From assembly GCA_013002425.1 (NCBI GenBank), contig JABDJQ010000352.1, positions 1-7,391 on the forward strand: a DNA stretch of 7,391 nucleotides, read 5' to 3'. Under the pieces are notes generated by a model. That model saw nothing but the letters and a program-made list of their open reading frames with translations. It made no database searches and was not told where the DNA came from. How positions within the stretch are numbered: position 1 is the first letter of the stretch; every line of letters begins with the position of its first letter. Position numbers and translations under genes: made by a program. This document shows, piece after piece, positions 1 through 5,929 of the stretch. Origin of the DNA: Gemmatimonadota bacterium. GTDB lineage: Bacteria; Orphanbacterota; Orphanbacteria; Orphanbacterales; Orphanbacteraceae.

Positions 1-1724
1 AGCAGGAACTTCTTCGTGATGTCGATATCGATATGCTGCCACGGCAGGAATTCATCCTCGCTCCGTTCGCGATGCGCGTCCTCGAGATCGATCCCGGTCG
101 CGCGGCACGCCTCGACCCATCGATCGTACGAAAAGAGCTCTTTCCACTCGTCGAAGCGCGCGCCCGCTTGGTATGCCTTCTCGATCGTGTCGCCGACGCG
201 CCGGTCGCCGCGCGAAAGCAGATCTTCGATAGCGGTCTGGTACGAGTTGTGGCACTTGAGACTGATGTTGCGATGGAGCAGCATGCCCCGAATGAGCGAC
301 TGCTTGCGCTCGACTTCCTGTATCGAATCCTGACGCTCCCACTGGAACGGCGTGTGCGGTTTCGGAACGAGGCTCGAGACGCTGACGTTCAGTTTGAAGG
401 CGCGCCCCGCGATCCCGCTCCCGATCTTCCAGACGTCGTTGCTGAGCGTGGCGATGCCGGCCACGTCTTCGTCCTCTTCGGTCGGCAGACCGATCAGGAA
501 GTAGAGTTTCAGCAGCCGCCACCCCTGCTTGACCGTGCGCTCGGCGATATCGCGCACGTGATCGCGGGTGATTCCTTTGTTGATGAGTCGAAGCATGCGT
601 TCCGAGCCGGCTTCTGGCGCGATCGTAAAGCTCGACTTGCGGAACTGCTGCACTTCGTTGATGACTTCGTCGCTTAATGTGCACGCGCGGAGCGACGGAA
701 GAGCCAGGCCGACCTGCTCGTCTTCGGTGCTCGCGTTCATGCTGCGCAGGATCGGCAGGATCTCGGCATGGTCCCCCGACGAAAGCGAAGCGAGCGTGAC
801 GTTCTCGTGTCCGGTTGCTTCGAGCGCCTGAACCGCGCTCGACACGACTTCCTGCTCCGGGCGCTCGCGGAGCGGCCGGTAGATGTAGCCGGCCTGACAG
901 AATCGGCAGCCGACGCCGCAGCCGCGCGCGATCTCCGTGTAGACGCGATCGTGCGTAGGCGTGATGGCCGAAAGCACGGGCTTTTCCGGGATCGGGTACT
1001 TCGAGATGTTCGAGAGAATCGTGCGCTTCGGCGTGGACGGCCCTTCGACCGATTCCAGGCGTCCGTCCGGGCCGTAGACCGGCGTGAACAGACTCGGCAC
1101 GTAGACCCCCTCGATTGCGGAGAGCCTGGCGAGCAGATCTTCTTTCGAAGCGCCCCCTTCGTCCTTGAAGGCCGCGATCGTTTCGCTGATCGCCTGCACC
1201 GCGTCTTCCCCGTCGCCGATCAGAAAGAAGTCGAGGAACGGCGAGAGCGGCTCCGGATTCGTCGCGCACGGCCCGCCCCCCGCGACGAGCGGGAAGATGT
1301 CGCTGCGATCTTTCGCGCGCAGGGTAAGCCCCGCCAGATCGATCACACCGAGAATATTCGTATACGAAAGTTCGAACTGCATCGTAATGCCGATCACATC
1401 GAACTCGGCGAGGGGCCGGTTCGTTTCGATCGAAGCGAGCGGCAGGTCGCGCGCGCGCATCTCCTTCTCCATGTCGGTCCACGGTGAGAATGCGCGCTCC
1501 GCGGCGCATCGCGGATGCTTGTTGATCACGTTGTAGAGAATCTCGAGGCCGTGATGCGGATAGCCCGTCTCGGTGGCGTCGGGAAACGTGAGCGCCCACG
1601 TGACATCGGCCGCGTCGAGATCTTTCCCGACCGCGTTCCGGATGGGCGGCAGATACCGGCTCGGCTTCTCCACGTGCGGCAGAATCTCGAGCAGACGCTC
1701 CCTGTAGGGAGTGCGGTTATTCAT
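1..1724 (-). CDS. B12-binding-like radical SAM protein, TIGR03960-like (3' end cut by window edge)
   Basis: This is the second of two tandem radical SAM genes; 574 codons are visible from the ATG at 1724 and no stop is reached before the left edge. The N-terminal part (about residues 1-200) resembles a cobalamin-binding-like fold and includes the NPEPL segment also present in the neighbouring paralog. The radical SAM core carries the 4Fe-4S/SAM motif CX3CX2C at Cys269, Cys273 and Cys276, in the context RGCGVGCRFCQAGY. A later PKPHTPFQW segment and a terminal WQHIDIDITKKFL segment match my memory of the TIGR03960 family (about 600 residues, often paired with or fused to a DUF2344 domain), so only the last few dozen residues of that unit may be missing. 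The function of the family is not established. The start overlaps the stop of the upstream gene by 8 bases, with only a distant GAGG 12 bases upstream, which suggests translational coupling. No canonical DxHxxG cobalamin motif is visible in the first 200 residues. Confidence 0.88.
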   Translation of the reverse strand, partial: MNNRTPYRERLLEILPHVEKPSRYLPPIRNAVGKDLDAADVTWALTFPDATETGYPHHGLEILYNVINKHPRCAAERAFSPWTDMEKEMRARDLPLASIETNRPLAEFDVIGITMQFELSYTNILGVIDLAGLTLRAKDRSDIFPLVAGGGPCATNPEPLSPFLDFFLIGDGEDAVQAISETIAAFKDEGGASKEDLLARLSAIEGVYVPSLFTPVYGPDGRLESVEGPSTPKRTILSNISKYPIPEKPVLSAITPTHDRVYTEIARGCGVGCRFCQAGYIYRPLRERPEQEVVSSAVQALEATGHENVTLASLSSGDHAEILPILRSMNASTEDEQVGLALPSLRACTLSDEVINEVQQFRKSSFTIAPEAGSERMLRLINKGITRDHVRDIAERTVKQGWRLLKLYFLIGLPTEEDEDVAGIATLSNDVWKIGSGIAGRAFKLNVSVSSLVPKPHTPFQWERQDSIQEVERKQSLIRGMLLHRNISLKCHNSYQTAIEDLLSRGDRRVGDTIEKAYQAGARFDEWKELFSYDRWVEACRATGIDLEDAHRERSEDEFLPWQHIDIDITKKFL

Positions 1725-3375
1725 GAACTTGCGAGACCTCCGTGACATTCAGATCCGAGGCGCGTTGGAATTCACGCCAGTTTACCCGATCCACGCGATC
1801 TTTCCCTTCCATTTCCCATGGAAACGCGGTCTCGCCGGGGCGATCGCTGTAGATCAGTTCTTCGAGGGGAAGGTTCGTTTCGCGCGCCGCCGCCTGCCAG
1901 TTCGAACCGGCGGCCACGCTTTCGAGGAACGGCGCGAGTTCTTCCCCTCCGCGCGCCAGGATCCCTTCGAGATACACGTCCTTGTGCGACGGGCACTTCA
2001 CGCGGATTCCCGGAAGCTGTTTTCTGATCTCGAGAACGATTTTCTTGATGTCTTTCGGTTCTCGCATCGCGCTCCACTGGAACGACGTGCGCGGTTTCGG
2101 CACGAACGGATGAAGCGAAACGGTGACGCGACCGGATCCGTTGATTTCGTTATAGAAGTGAGAGCGAATGCGCATCGCTTCGCTCACGAGGCCGGCGCGG
2201 TCGTCCTCCGTTTCGAACGGGAGTCCCACCATGTAATAGATGCGGAGCGATCGAAAACCTGCCGCCGCCACTTTCGAAACCCCGGCCATGATCTTCTCGT
2301 CCGTGGCCTCCTTCGCGATGATCCTGCGCAGACGTTCCGTCCCGGCTTCGGGCGCGATCGTGAGCGCCTGGAGTCCCGACTTCCGCAGGTACTCGAGCAG
2401 CGGGAGCGTGAGCTGGTCGACGCGAACGGACGACGCGCCGATCTCGAAACCGCGCGTAAAGAGCATCTCGGCCATGCGCTCCGATTCGATGTGGTCGAAG
2501 AACGCGGCCGTTACGAGCCCCACTTTGCTGACGGGCCGGCGGCCGGCGGCGACGTCTTCCGCGCGAAAGCGCTCCGCGATCGCGACGGCTTCGTCGGCAG
2601 GCAGCATGCGGAACTTCGGGAACGCCGACCCCACGGTGCAGAAGCGGCAGCGCCGCGGGCAGCCGCGCGAGATTTCCATCAGAAGCGTGTCACTGAACTC
2701 GGAGTGCGGCGTCAGAATGCGCGTCAGCGCCGGGTCGTGTTTCATCGCCATGTAGCTGCGCCGCTCGACTTCGCCCGCGCACCGGTGCAAGGCGGGCACG
2801 TAGGCCCCCGCGATCGCGCCGGCGCGTTTCACGCGCTCGGCCCGCGCCTCCCCCCGATCGCTTCGCATTCGATCGATATATTCGCAGACGATCTCTTCGC
2901 CCTCGCCCATGAGCATCACGTCCGCGTACTTGCGGAGCGGCTCCGGGTTCAGGAACGTGATCGCGCCCCCGACCACGATCATCGGATGCCGGTCATCCCT
3001 CTCCTCGCGATCGAGCGGAATCCGCGCCTGCGCCAGCATGCGGACCAGGTTCACGTAATCGTTCTCGAACGAGACGGAGAACAGGATGGCGTCGAGCCCG
3101 CCCACCGGCTTCTGCGTCTCGAACGTCTTCAGCGGACCTTCGCCCTCTCCCTGGAAGACACGCTCGGCCGAAACGCCCGGAATCGAGCGGAGCCGGTGCA
3201 GAATCGTCTGATACCCCAGATTCGCCATCCCGACGCCGTACCGGTTCGGATAGGCCAGTCCGACGGAGACCGCGCCTTCGCTTAAGCGGATATCGCCGTA
3301 AAGTCGTTCACTGTCAATCAGTTGCCGGCGTGAAGGCCCGCGCGATTGATTCGATCGTCGCCTCATGGATGGCAT
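1717..3375 (-). CDS. B12-binding-like domain radical SAM protein (paralog of the downstream gene)
   Basis: A 552-residue radical SAM protein. The N-terminal region (about 30-200) looks like the degenerate cobalamin-binding domain of this superfamily: YPNRYGVGMANLGYQ at 42-56 and VVGGAITFLNPEPL at about 134-147. The core has CX3CX2C at Cys239, Cys243 and Cys246 (SRGCPRRCRFC), followed by an APEAG segment near 341 and a VPKPRTSFQW segment near 425-434. The same landmarks recur in the same order in the downstream gene, so the two are diverged tandem paralogs. The substrate is unknown. These proteins bind a 4Fe-4S cluster that cleaves S-adenosylmethionine and are expected to be cytoplasmic. The start is uncertain: ATG codons at 3375 and 3366 are both possible, and neither has a strong Shine-Dalgarno (GGA lies 9 bases before the 3366 ATG). 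A good promoter lies about 90 bases upstream. The stop TAA overlaps the start of the next gene. Confidence 0.9.
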   Translation of the reverse strand: MPSMRRRSNQSRGPSRRQLIDSERLYGDIRLSEGAVSVGLAYPNRYGVGMANLGYQTILHRLRSIPGVSAERVFQGEGEGPLKTFETQKPVGGLDAILFSVSFENDYVNLVRMLAQARIPLDREERDDRHPMIVVGGAITFLNPEPLRKYADVMLMGEGEEIVCEYIDRMRSDRGEARAERVKRAGAIAGAYVPALHRCAGEVERRSYMAMKHDPALTRILTPHSEFSDTLLMEISRGCPRRCRFCTVGSAFPKFRMLPADEAVAIAERFRAEDVAAGRRPVSKVGLVTAAFFDHIESERMAEMLFTRGFEIGASSVRVDQLTLPLLEYLRKSGLQALTIAPEAGTERLRRIIAKEATDEKIMAGVSKVAAAGFRSLRIYYMVGLPFETEDDRAGLVSEAMRIRSHFYNEINGSGRVTVSLHPFVPKPRTSFQWSAMREPKDIKKIVLEIRKQLPGIRVKCPSHKDVYLEGILARGGEELAPFLESVAAGSNWQAAARETNLPLEELIYSDRPGETAFPWEMEGKDRVDRVNWREFQRASDLNVTEVSQVHE

Positions 3376-3401
3376 TCCGGTGGTCGATACTCCGAACAGG
3401 G

Positions 3402-3414
3402 ATTATGAGATAAT
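3402..3414 (-). promoter_or_regulatory. AT-rich hairpin in the leader of the leftward radical SAM genes
   Basis: A perfect inverted repeat, ATTAT-GAG-ATAAT, stands out as an AT island in GC-rich sequence about 27 bases upstream of the first start codon. In the leftward transcript it would form a weak 5-bp stem with a 3-base loop. It could also be an operator half-site pair or simply a region that melts easily. No role can be assigned from sequence. Confidence 0.3.
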
Positions 3415-3461
3415 TCTTGATGCGGCCGGGTGAAGCCCGAGCGCAAGGTGAGCGATCTGTA

Positions 3462-3490
3462 ATCATAGTCATTCTAACGACATGAGTCAA
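3462..3490 (-). promoter_or_regulatory. Sigma70-type promoter for the leftward radical SAM pair
   Basis: Read on the minus strand, TTGACT (3490-3485) is followed by a 17-base spacer and TATGAT (3467-3462). Each box matches the sigma70 consensus at five of six positions and the spacing is optimal. Transcription would start near 3455, giving a leader of about 80 bases before the start codon at 3375. This is the best promoter match I found in the window. Confidence 0.6.
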
Positions 3491-3504
3491 ACGCCAGGGG
3501 GCGT
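3491..3504. repeat. Inverted repeat between the divergent -35 boxes
   Basis: ACGCC-AGGG-GGCGT is a perfect 5-bp inverted repeat directly abutting the leftward -35 box and about 17 bases from the rightward -35 box. It uses the same CGCC/GGCG half-sites as the three tandem repeats at 3566-3628, though with a shorter gap. That is compatible with an operator for a dimeric regulator acting on both promoters. In GC-rich DNA a chance match of this size is quite possible. Confidence 0.3.
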
Positions 3505-3521
3505 GGATACCGCGGGCCCGA

Positions 3522-3550
3522 TTGACAGAAGGCCCGGATTCCATTAACCT
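3522..3550 (+). promoter_or_regulatory. Candidate promoter for the radical SAM/MBL operon
   Basis: A perfect -35 box TTGACA (3522-3527) is followed by a 17-base spacer and TAACCT (3545-3550). The -10 box matches at only three positions, but these include the key first, second and last bases. The predicted start of transcription near 3557 would put the three hairpin repeats at the very 5' end of the mRNA. The imperfect -10 box might point to dependence on an activator. Confidence 0.45.
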
Positions 3551-3565
3551 TAGGTCGAGGCCCAA

Positions 3566-3628
3566 GCGCCAGTGACTGGCGAAGACGCGCCGTAGCACGG
3601 CGAAGACGCGCCGCTGACCGGCGAAGAG
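3566..3628 (+). repeat. Three tandem 21-bp hairpin repeats in the radical SAM/MBL leader
   Basis: There are three head-to-tail copies of exactly 21 bases: 3566-3586, 3587-3607 and 3608-3628. Each begins GCGCC and ends GGCGAAGAC (GAG in the third), and each is an inverted repeat. Copy 1 pairs CGCCAG with CTGGCG around TGA. Copy 2 pairs CGCCGT with ACGGCG around AGC. Copy 3 pairs CGCCG with CGGCG around CTGAC. Inner stem bases differ between copies 1 and 2 in a way that keeps pairing, while loops differ freely. The 21-bp period equals two turns of B-DNA, so as DNA sites all three would lie on one face of the helix. As RNA they would form three adjacent stem-loops about 50 bases before the start codon. 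Confidence 0.75.
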
Positions 3629-3663
3629 ACAAGCTCCCTTGCTCCATCCGCCTCACGCTCACC

Positions 3664-3672
3664 AGGAAAGGA
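3664..3672 (+). promoter_or_regulatory. Ribosome binding site that sets the TTG start at 3681
   Basis: AGGAAAGGA lies 8 bases upstream of the TTG at 3681. The alternative in-frame TTG at 3639 has no Shine-Dalgarno and would add 14 residues (LHPPHAHQERTRT-like) unlike the start of a radical SAM domain. This site therefore favours 3681. Confidence 0.65.
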
Positions 3673-3680
3673 CCCGCACT

Positions 3681-4838
3681 TTGCCTACGCAGCCGATCGA
3701 TGTCGTTCTCGCAACGACCTATCGTTGTAACGCCCGATGCATCATGTGCAACATCTGGCAGAATCCGTCCGAGAACGATCTCACTCCCGAAGAGTACCGG
3801 TTCCTCCCCTCCTCGCTCCGCTATGTGAACATTTCGGGGGGCGAACCGTTTCTCCGCGACGACATTCCCGAGATCGTCGCCGTCGTGAAGGAGCGCGCAC
3901 CGAACGCGCAGATCATCATCTCGAGCAACGGCTTCATGCCGGGTAAGATCGAGAAGCTCATGAAAGAGGTGCTGAAGGTCGACCCGACGGTCGGCGTCGG
4001 GATCTCGATCGACGGCAAGGGCGAAACGCACAACCACGTGCGCGGCATTCCCAAAGGCTTCGACAAGTGCATGGACACGCTGACGCGCCTCAAGGGGCTC
4101 GGCATGACGAACCTGCGCCTGGCGTTTACGGTTGTCGACGACAACGTCGAAGAGCTGCCGCTCGTATACAAGCTGACCAAAGAGCTCGGCGTCGAATTCA
4201 GCATGGCTGTCGCGCAGAACTCGTCTCACTATTTCAAGACCGACCAGAACAACTTCAGCGGCATCGACCTGTTGAAGAAGAACCTCGGGCCGATGGTCGA
4301 GGACCTTCTGAAGACGAGCACACCCAAGAACTGGCTCCGCGCGTTTTTCGCGCACGGCGTGTTCCGTTACGCCGCGGGAGAAGGGCGCCCGTTCGTCTGC
4401 AACGCCGCTTCGGACTTCTTCTTCGTCGATCCGGGCGGCGACATCTACCCGTGCAATATCATGGAACGGGTTCTAGGCAACGTCCGCAAGGACAGCTTCG
4501 AGAACATCTGGGCATCGCATCAGGCCGAGAAGATCCGGGGCGAAGTGCGCGCCTGCGAGCTTCGCTGCTGGATGGTGTGCACGGCGCGTACGGACATGAA
4601 GCGCCATGCCGGCCAGGTCGGCTCCTGGATCATGAAGAACAAGACCGCCGCGCATCTCGGCAACTTCGAACTCGAACTTCCTTCGGGGACGGGCGAGCAA
4701 CCGAAAGGCGGCAACGGCAAACCGCAGCCGAAGGGCGACAACGGCGCCGATGCGGACAAAACGAAAGGTTCGGATGACGGGCTGCACGTGCTGAACGACG
4801 CTCCGCCGCCGAACAAGCCGTCACAACCCTCTGCGTAA
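3681..4838 (+). CDS. Radical SAM protein with SPASM-like C-terminal cysteines and low-complexity tail
   Basis: From the TTG at 3681 this encodes 385 residues. The radical SAM core begins almost at once, with CX3CX2C at Cys16, Cys20 and Cys23 (YRCNARCIMCNIW) and the SGGEPF SAM-binding motif at 52-57. A second cysteine group follows: Cys240, then GX4C ending at Cys258 (GGDIYPC), then Cys292, Cys296 and Cys300 (CELRCWMVC). This resembles a SPASM/twitch region that holds an auxiliary iron-sulphur cluster, as in enzymes that modify peptides or small molecules, but the last motif is CX3CX3C and not the full SPASM pattern. Residues about 333-385 are rich in Gly, Pro, Lys and Asp and look disordered. 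The substrate is unknown, and I found no precursor peptide nearby. The stop TAA touches the ATG of the MBL-fold gene, so the two are almost certainly co-translated. An in-frame TTG at 3639 is a less likely start. Confidence 0.9.
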   Translation: MPTQPIDVVLATTYRCNARCIMCNIWQNPSENDLTPEEYRFLPSSLRYVNISGGEPFLRDDIPEIVAVVKERAPNAQIIISSNGFMPGKIEKLMKEVLKVDPTVGVGISIDGKGETHNHVRGIPKGFDKCMDTLTRLKGLGMTNLRLAFTVVDDNVEELPLVYKLTKELGVEFSMAVAQNSSHYFKTDQNNFSGIDLLKKNLGPMVEDLLKTSTPKNWLRAFFAHGVFRYAAGEGRPFVCNAASDFFFVDPGGDIYPCNIMERVLGNVRKDSFENIWASHQAEKIRGEVRACELRCWMVCTARTDMKRHAGQVGSWIMKNKTAAHLGNFELELPSGTGEQPKGGNGKPQPKGDNGADADKTKGSDDGLHVLNDAPPPNKPSQPSA

Positions 4839-5480
4839 ATGATCTTCGAACAAATTCCGCTCGGCGGAAACCGCAACTTCGGCTATCTCTTCGGCGACCC
4901 TGATTCGGGCATCGCGATCGCGTTCGACCCTGCGTACGTGCCGAAGAAATTCGAGGCGCGCGCGAAAGAGCTCGGCCTCGAGATCCGCTTCATCGCGAAT
5001 ACGCACTCCGACCCCGACCACGTGAACGGCAACGAACGACTGCAGAAGCGGACCGGCGCGCAGGTGTGGATTCACGAGGCGTCGAAGTTCAAGGGCGCCC
5101 GGCTGCTTCGCGACGGCGAGGCGGCCCGCGTCGGATCGACCGAACTCCTCACGATTCACACACCGGGTCACACGCCGGATTCCGTCTGCTTTCTGCTGAA
5201 CGACACCACGCTCGTCTCGGGCGACACGCTGTTCGTGGGGAAGGTCGGCGGCACGGGAACCGACGAAGCCGCCCGCCAGGAATACGACAGCCTGCAGCGC
5301 CTCATGAAGCTCCCCGACCACGTCACCGTCTGGCCCGGGCACGATTTCGGCGTGCGGCCTTCCTCGACGATCGGCGAGGAACGTCGGACGAACCCGTTCC
5401 TCATCCAGCCTGATTTCGACTCCTTCCTGCACCTCAAAAAGAACTGGCTCGCCTACAAGGAAGAGCACGGGATCGCCTGA
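4839..5480 (+). CDS. MBL-fold metallohydrolase, glyoxalase II/persulfide dioxygenase-like
   Basis: A 213-residue metallo-beta-lactamase-fold protein, close to the usual size for a single-domain glyoxalase II-like enzyme. Metal-binding motifs are visible in order: THSDPDH (His56, Asp58, Asp60, His61), HTPGHT (His111), SGDTLF (Asp129) and WPGHDF (His168). The first motif normally reads HxHxDH; here the second histidine is aspartate, so one metal site may differ in metal or chemistry. The family typically hydrolyses thioesters such as S-lactoylglutathione, or oxidises persulfides in the ETHE1 branch, but the substrate here cannot be read from sequence. There is no signal peptide, so it is cytoplasmic. 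It has no Shine-Dalgarno of its own, and its ATG directly follows the TAA of the radical SAM gene, so translation probably depends on that gene and the two likely share a pathway. Confidence 0.9.
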   Translation: MIFEQIPLGGNRNFGYLFGDPDSGIAIAFDPAYVPKKFEARAKELGLEIRFIANTHSDPDHVNGNERLQKRTGAQVWIHEASKFKGARLLRDGEAARVGSTELLTIHTPGHTPDSVCFLLNDTTLVSGDTLFVGKVGGTGTDEAARQEYDSLQRLMKLPDHVTVWPGHDFGVRPSSTIGEERRTNPFLIQPDFDSFLHLKKNWLAYKEEHGIA

Positions 5481-5485
5481 TCTTT

Positions 5486-5494
5486 TGCTATGCT
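5486..5494 (+). promoter_or_regulatory. Possible extended -10 promoter element upstream of queF
   Basis: TGC-TATGCT has the form of an extended -10 box (TGN before TATNNT) in the 83-base gap between the MBL gene and queF. No recognisable -35 box is found 17 bases upstream. Transcription would start near 5501, about 60 bases before queF. Evidence is weak; queF may equally be read through from the upstream operon. Confidence 0.3.
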
Positions 5495-5551
5495 TTCGCT
5501 TTCGAGCCGCGCAGCAACGCCGCGCGCGTGCCATCCCGAACGACCGCATGC

Positions 5552-5556
5552 GGAGG
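5552..5556 (+). promoter_or_regulatory. Ribosome binding site that sets the queF start
   Basis: GGAGG lies 7 bases before the ATG at 5564. It rules in favour of that ATG over an in-frame GTG at 5528, which has no Shine-Dalgarno and would add 12 residues not needed for a type I QueF. Confidence 0.75.
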
Positions 5557-5563
5557 ATCGATC

Positions 5564-5929
5564 ATGTCGACCAAGCCGAGCAAAGCGCTCGATACGTTCC
5601 CGAATCCGAAACCCGAGCGCAACTACACGATCGCGTTCGACTGTCCCGAGTTCACGTGCCTCTGCCCCATGACCGGACAGCCCGACTTCGCCACGATCCG
5701 CATGGAGTACATTCCGGACCGGCTTTGCGTGGAGCTCAAATCACTGAAGCTGTATCTCTGGTCTTACCGGGACGAAGGCGCTTTTCATGAAGCCGTCACG
5801 AACCGCATCTGCGACGACATCGTGAAAGCGATCGATCCGCGATGGATCCAGGTCGAGGGGAACTTCTTCGTGCGCGGCGGGATCGCGACGACGGTGACGG
5901 CGGAACACACGAAGTTCGACGAAGAATAG
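5564..5929 (+). CDS. queF: NADPH-dependent 7-cyano-7-deazaguanine (preQ0) reductase QueF, type I
   Basis: QueF reduces the nitrile of preQ0 to the aminomethyl group of preQ1, the last free-base step before the modified base enters tRNA on the way to queuosine. The 121 residues fit the short, single-domain type I form. Hallmarks seen: FTCLCPMTGQPDF with the catalytic Cys34 (covalent thioimide) and Asp41, the QueF motif ELKSLKLY at 57-64 that binds NADPH, and FHE at 74-76 supplying substrate-binding His75 and Glu76. The spacing between these residues matches the Bacillus subtilis enzyme as I recall it (Cys55, Asp62, His96, Glu97). The enzyme is cytoplasmic and usually a homodecamer. The other queuosine genes are not in this window. 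The stop TAG abuts the stop of the convergent nfo gene with no gap. Confidence 0.96.
   Translation: MSTKPSKALDTFPNPKPERNYTIAFDCPEFTCLCPMTGQPDFATIRMEYIPDRLCVELKSLKLYLWSYRDEGAFHEAVTNRICDDIVKAIDPRWIQVEGNFFVRGGIATTVTAEHTKFDEE

Larger units (their letters stand above)
3376..3680. other. Divergent intergenic control region
   Basis: These 305 bases separate the leftward radical SAM pair from the rightward radical SAM/MBL operon. From left to right they hold an AT-rich hairpin in the leftward leader (3402-3414), a leftward promoter (3462-3490), a small inverted repeat between the two -35 boxes (3491-3504), a rightward promoter (3522-3550), three tandem 21-bp hairpin repeats (3566-3628) and the ribosome binding site of the rightward gene (3664-3672). 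I see no convincing coding sequence here: the short frames lack a Shine-Dalgarno, and the repeat block contains TGA stops in the plausible frame. Confidence 0.7.

Noticed and set aside
52..1599. Long open frame of 515 codons on the minus strand
   Set aside because: It is Arg-rich with no recognisable motif, and it overlaps in another frame the true radical SAM gene starting at 1724, which has clear family motifs.
1711..3285. Long open frame of 524 codons on the plus strand
   Set aside because: It is antisense to the radical SAM gene at 1717-3375, has Arg/His-rich composition typical of a GC-rich shadow, and shows no domain.
3482..3547. A 21-residue peptide frame (MSQTPGG...) that might be a precursor peptide for the radical SAM enzyme
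   Set aside because: It has no Shine-Dalgarno, lies across the predicted promoter so would not be in the mRNA, and has no leader or core peptide features.
3566..3628. The triple repeat as a CRISPR array or an intrinsic terminator
   Set aside because: There are no unique spacers and the unit is too short for CRISPR. No T tract follows any hairpin, so it is not an intrinsic terminator.
3474..4355. Open frame of 293 codons on the minus strand through the control region
   Set aside because: It is antisense to the radical SAM core and covers the repeats and promoters; no domain or ribosome binding site was seen.
5528..5563. GTG start for queF adding 12 residues
   Set aside because: There is no ribosome binding site for it, whereas GGAGG sits 7 bases before the ATG at 5564 and the protein is already full length from there.
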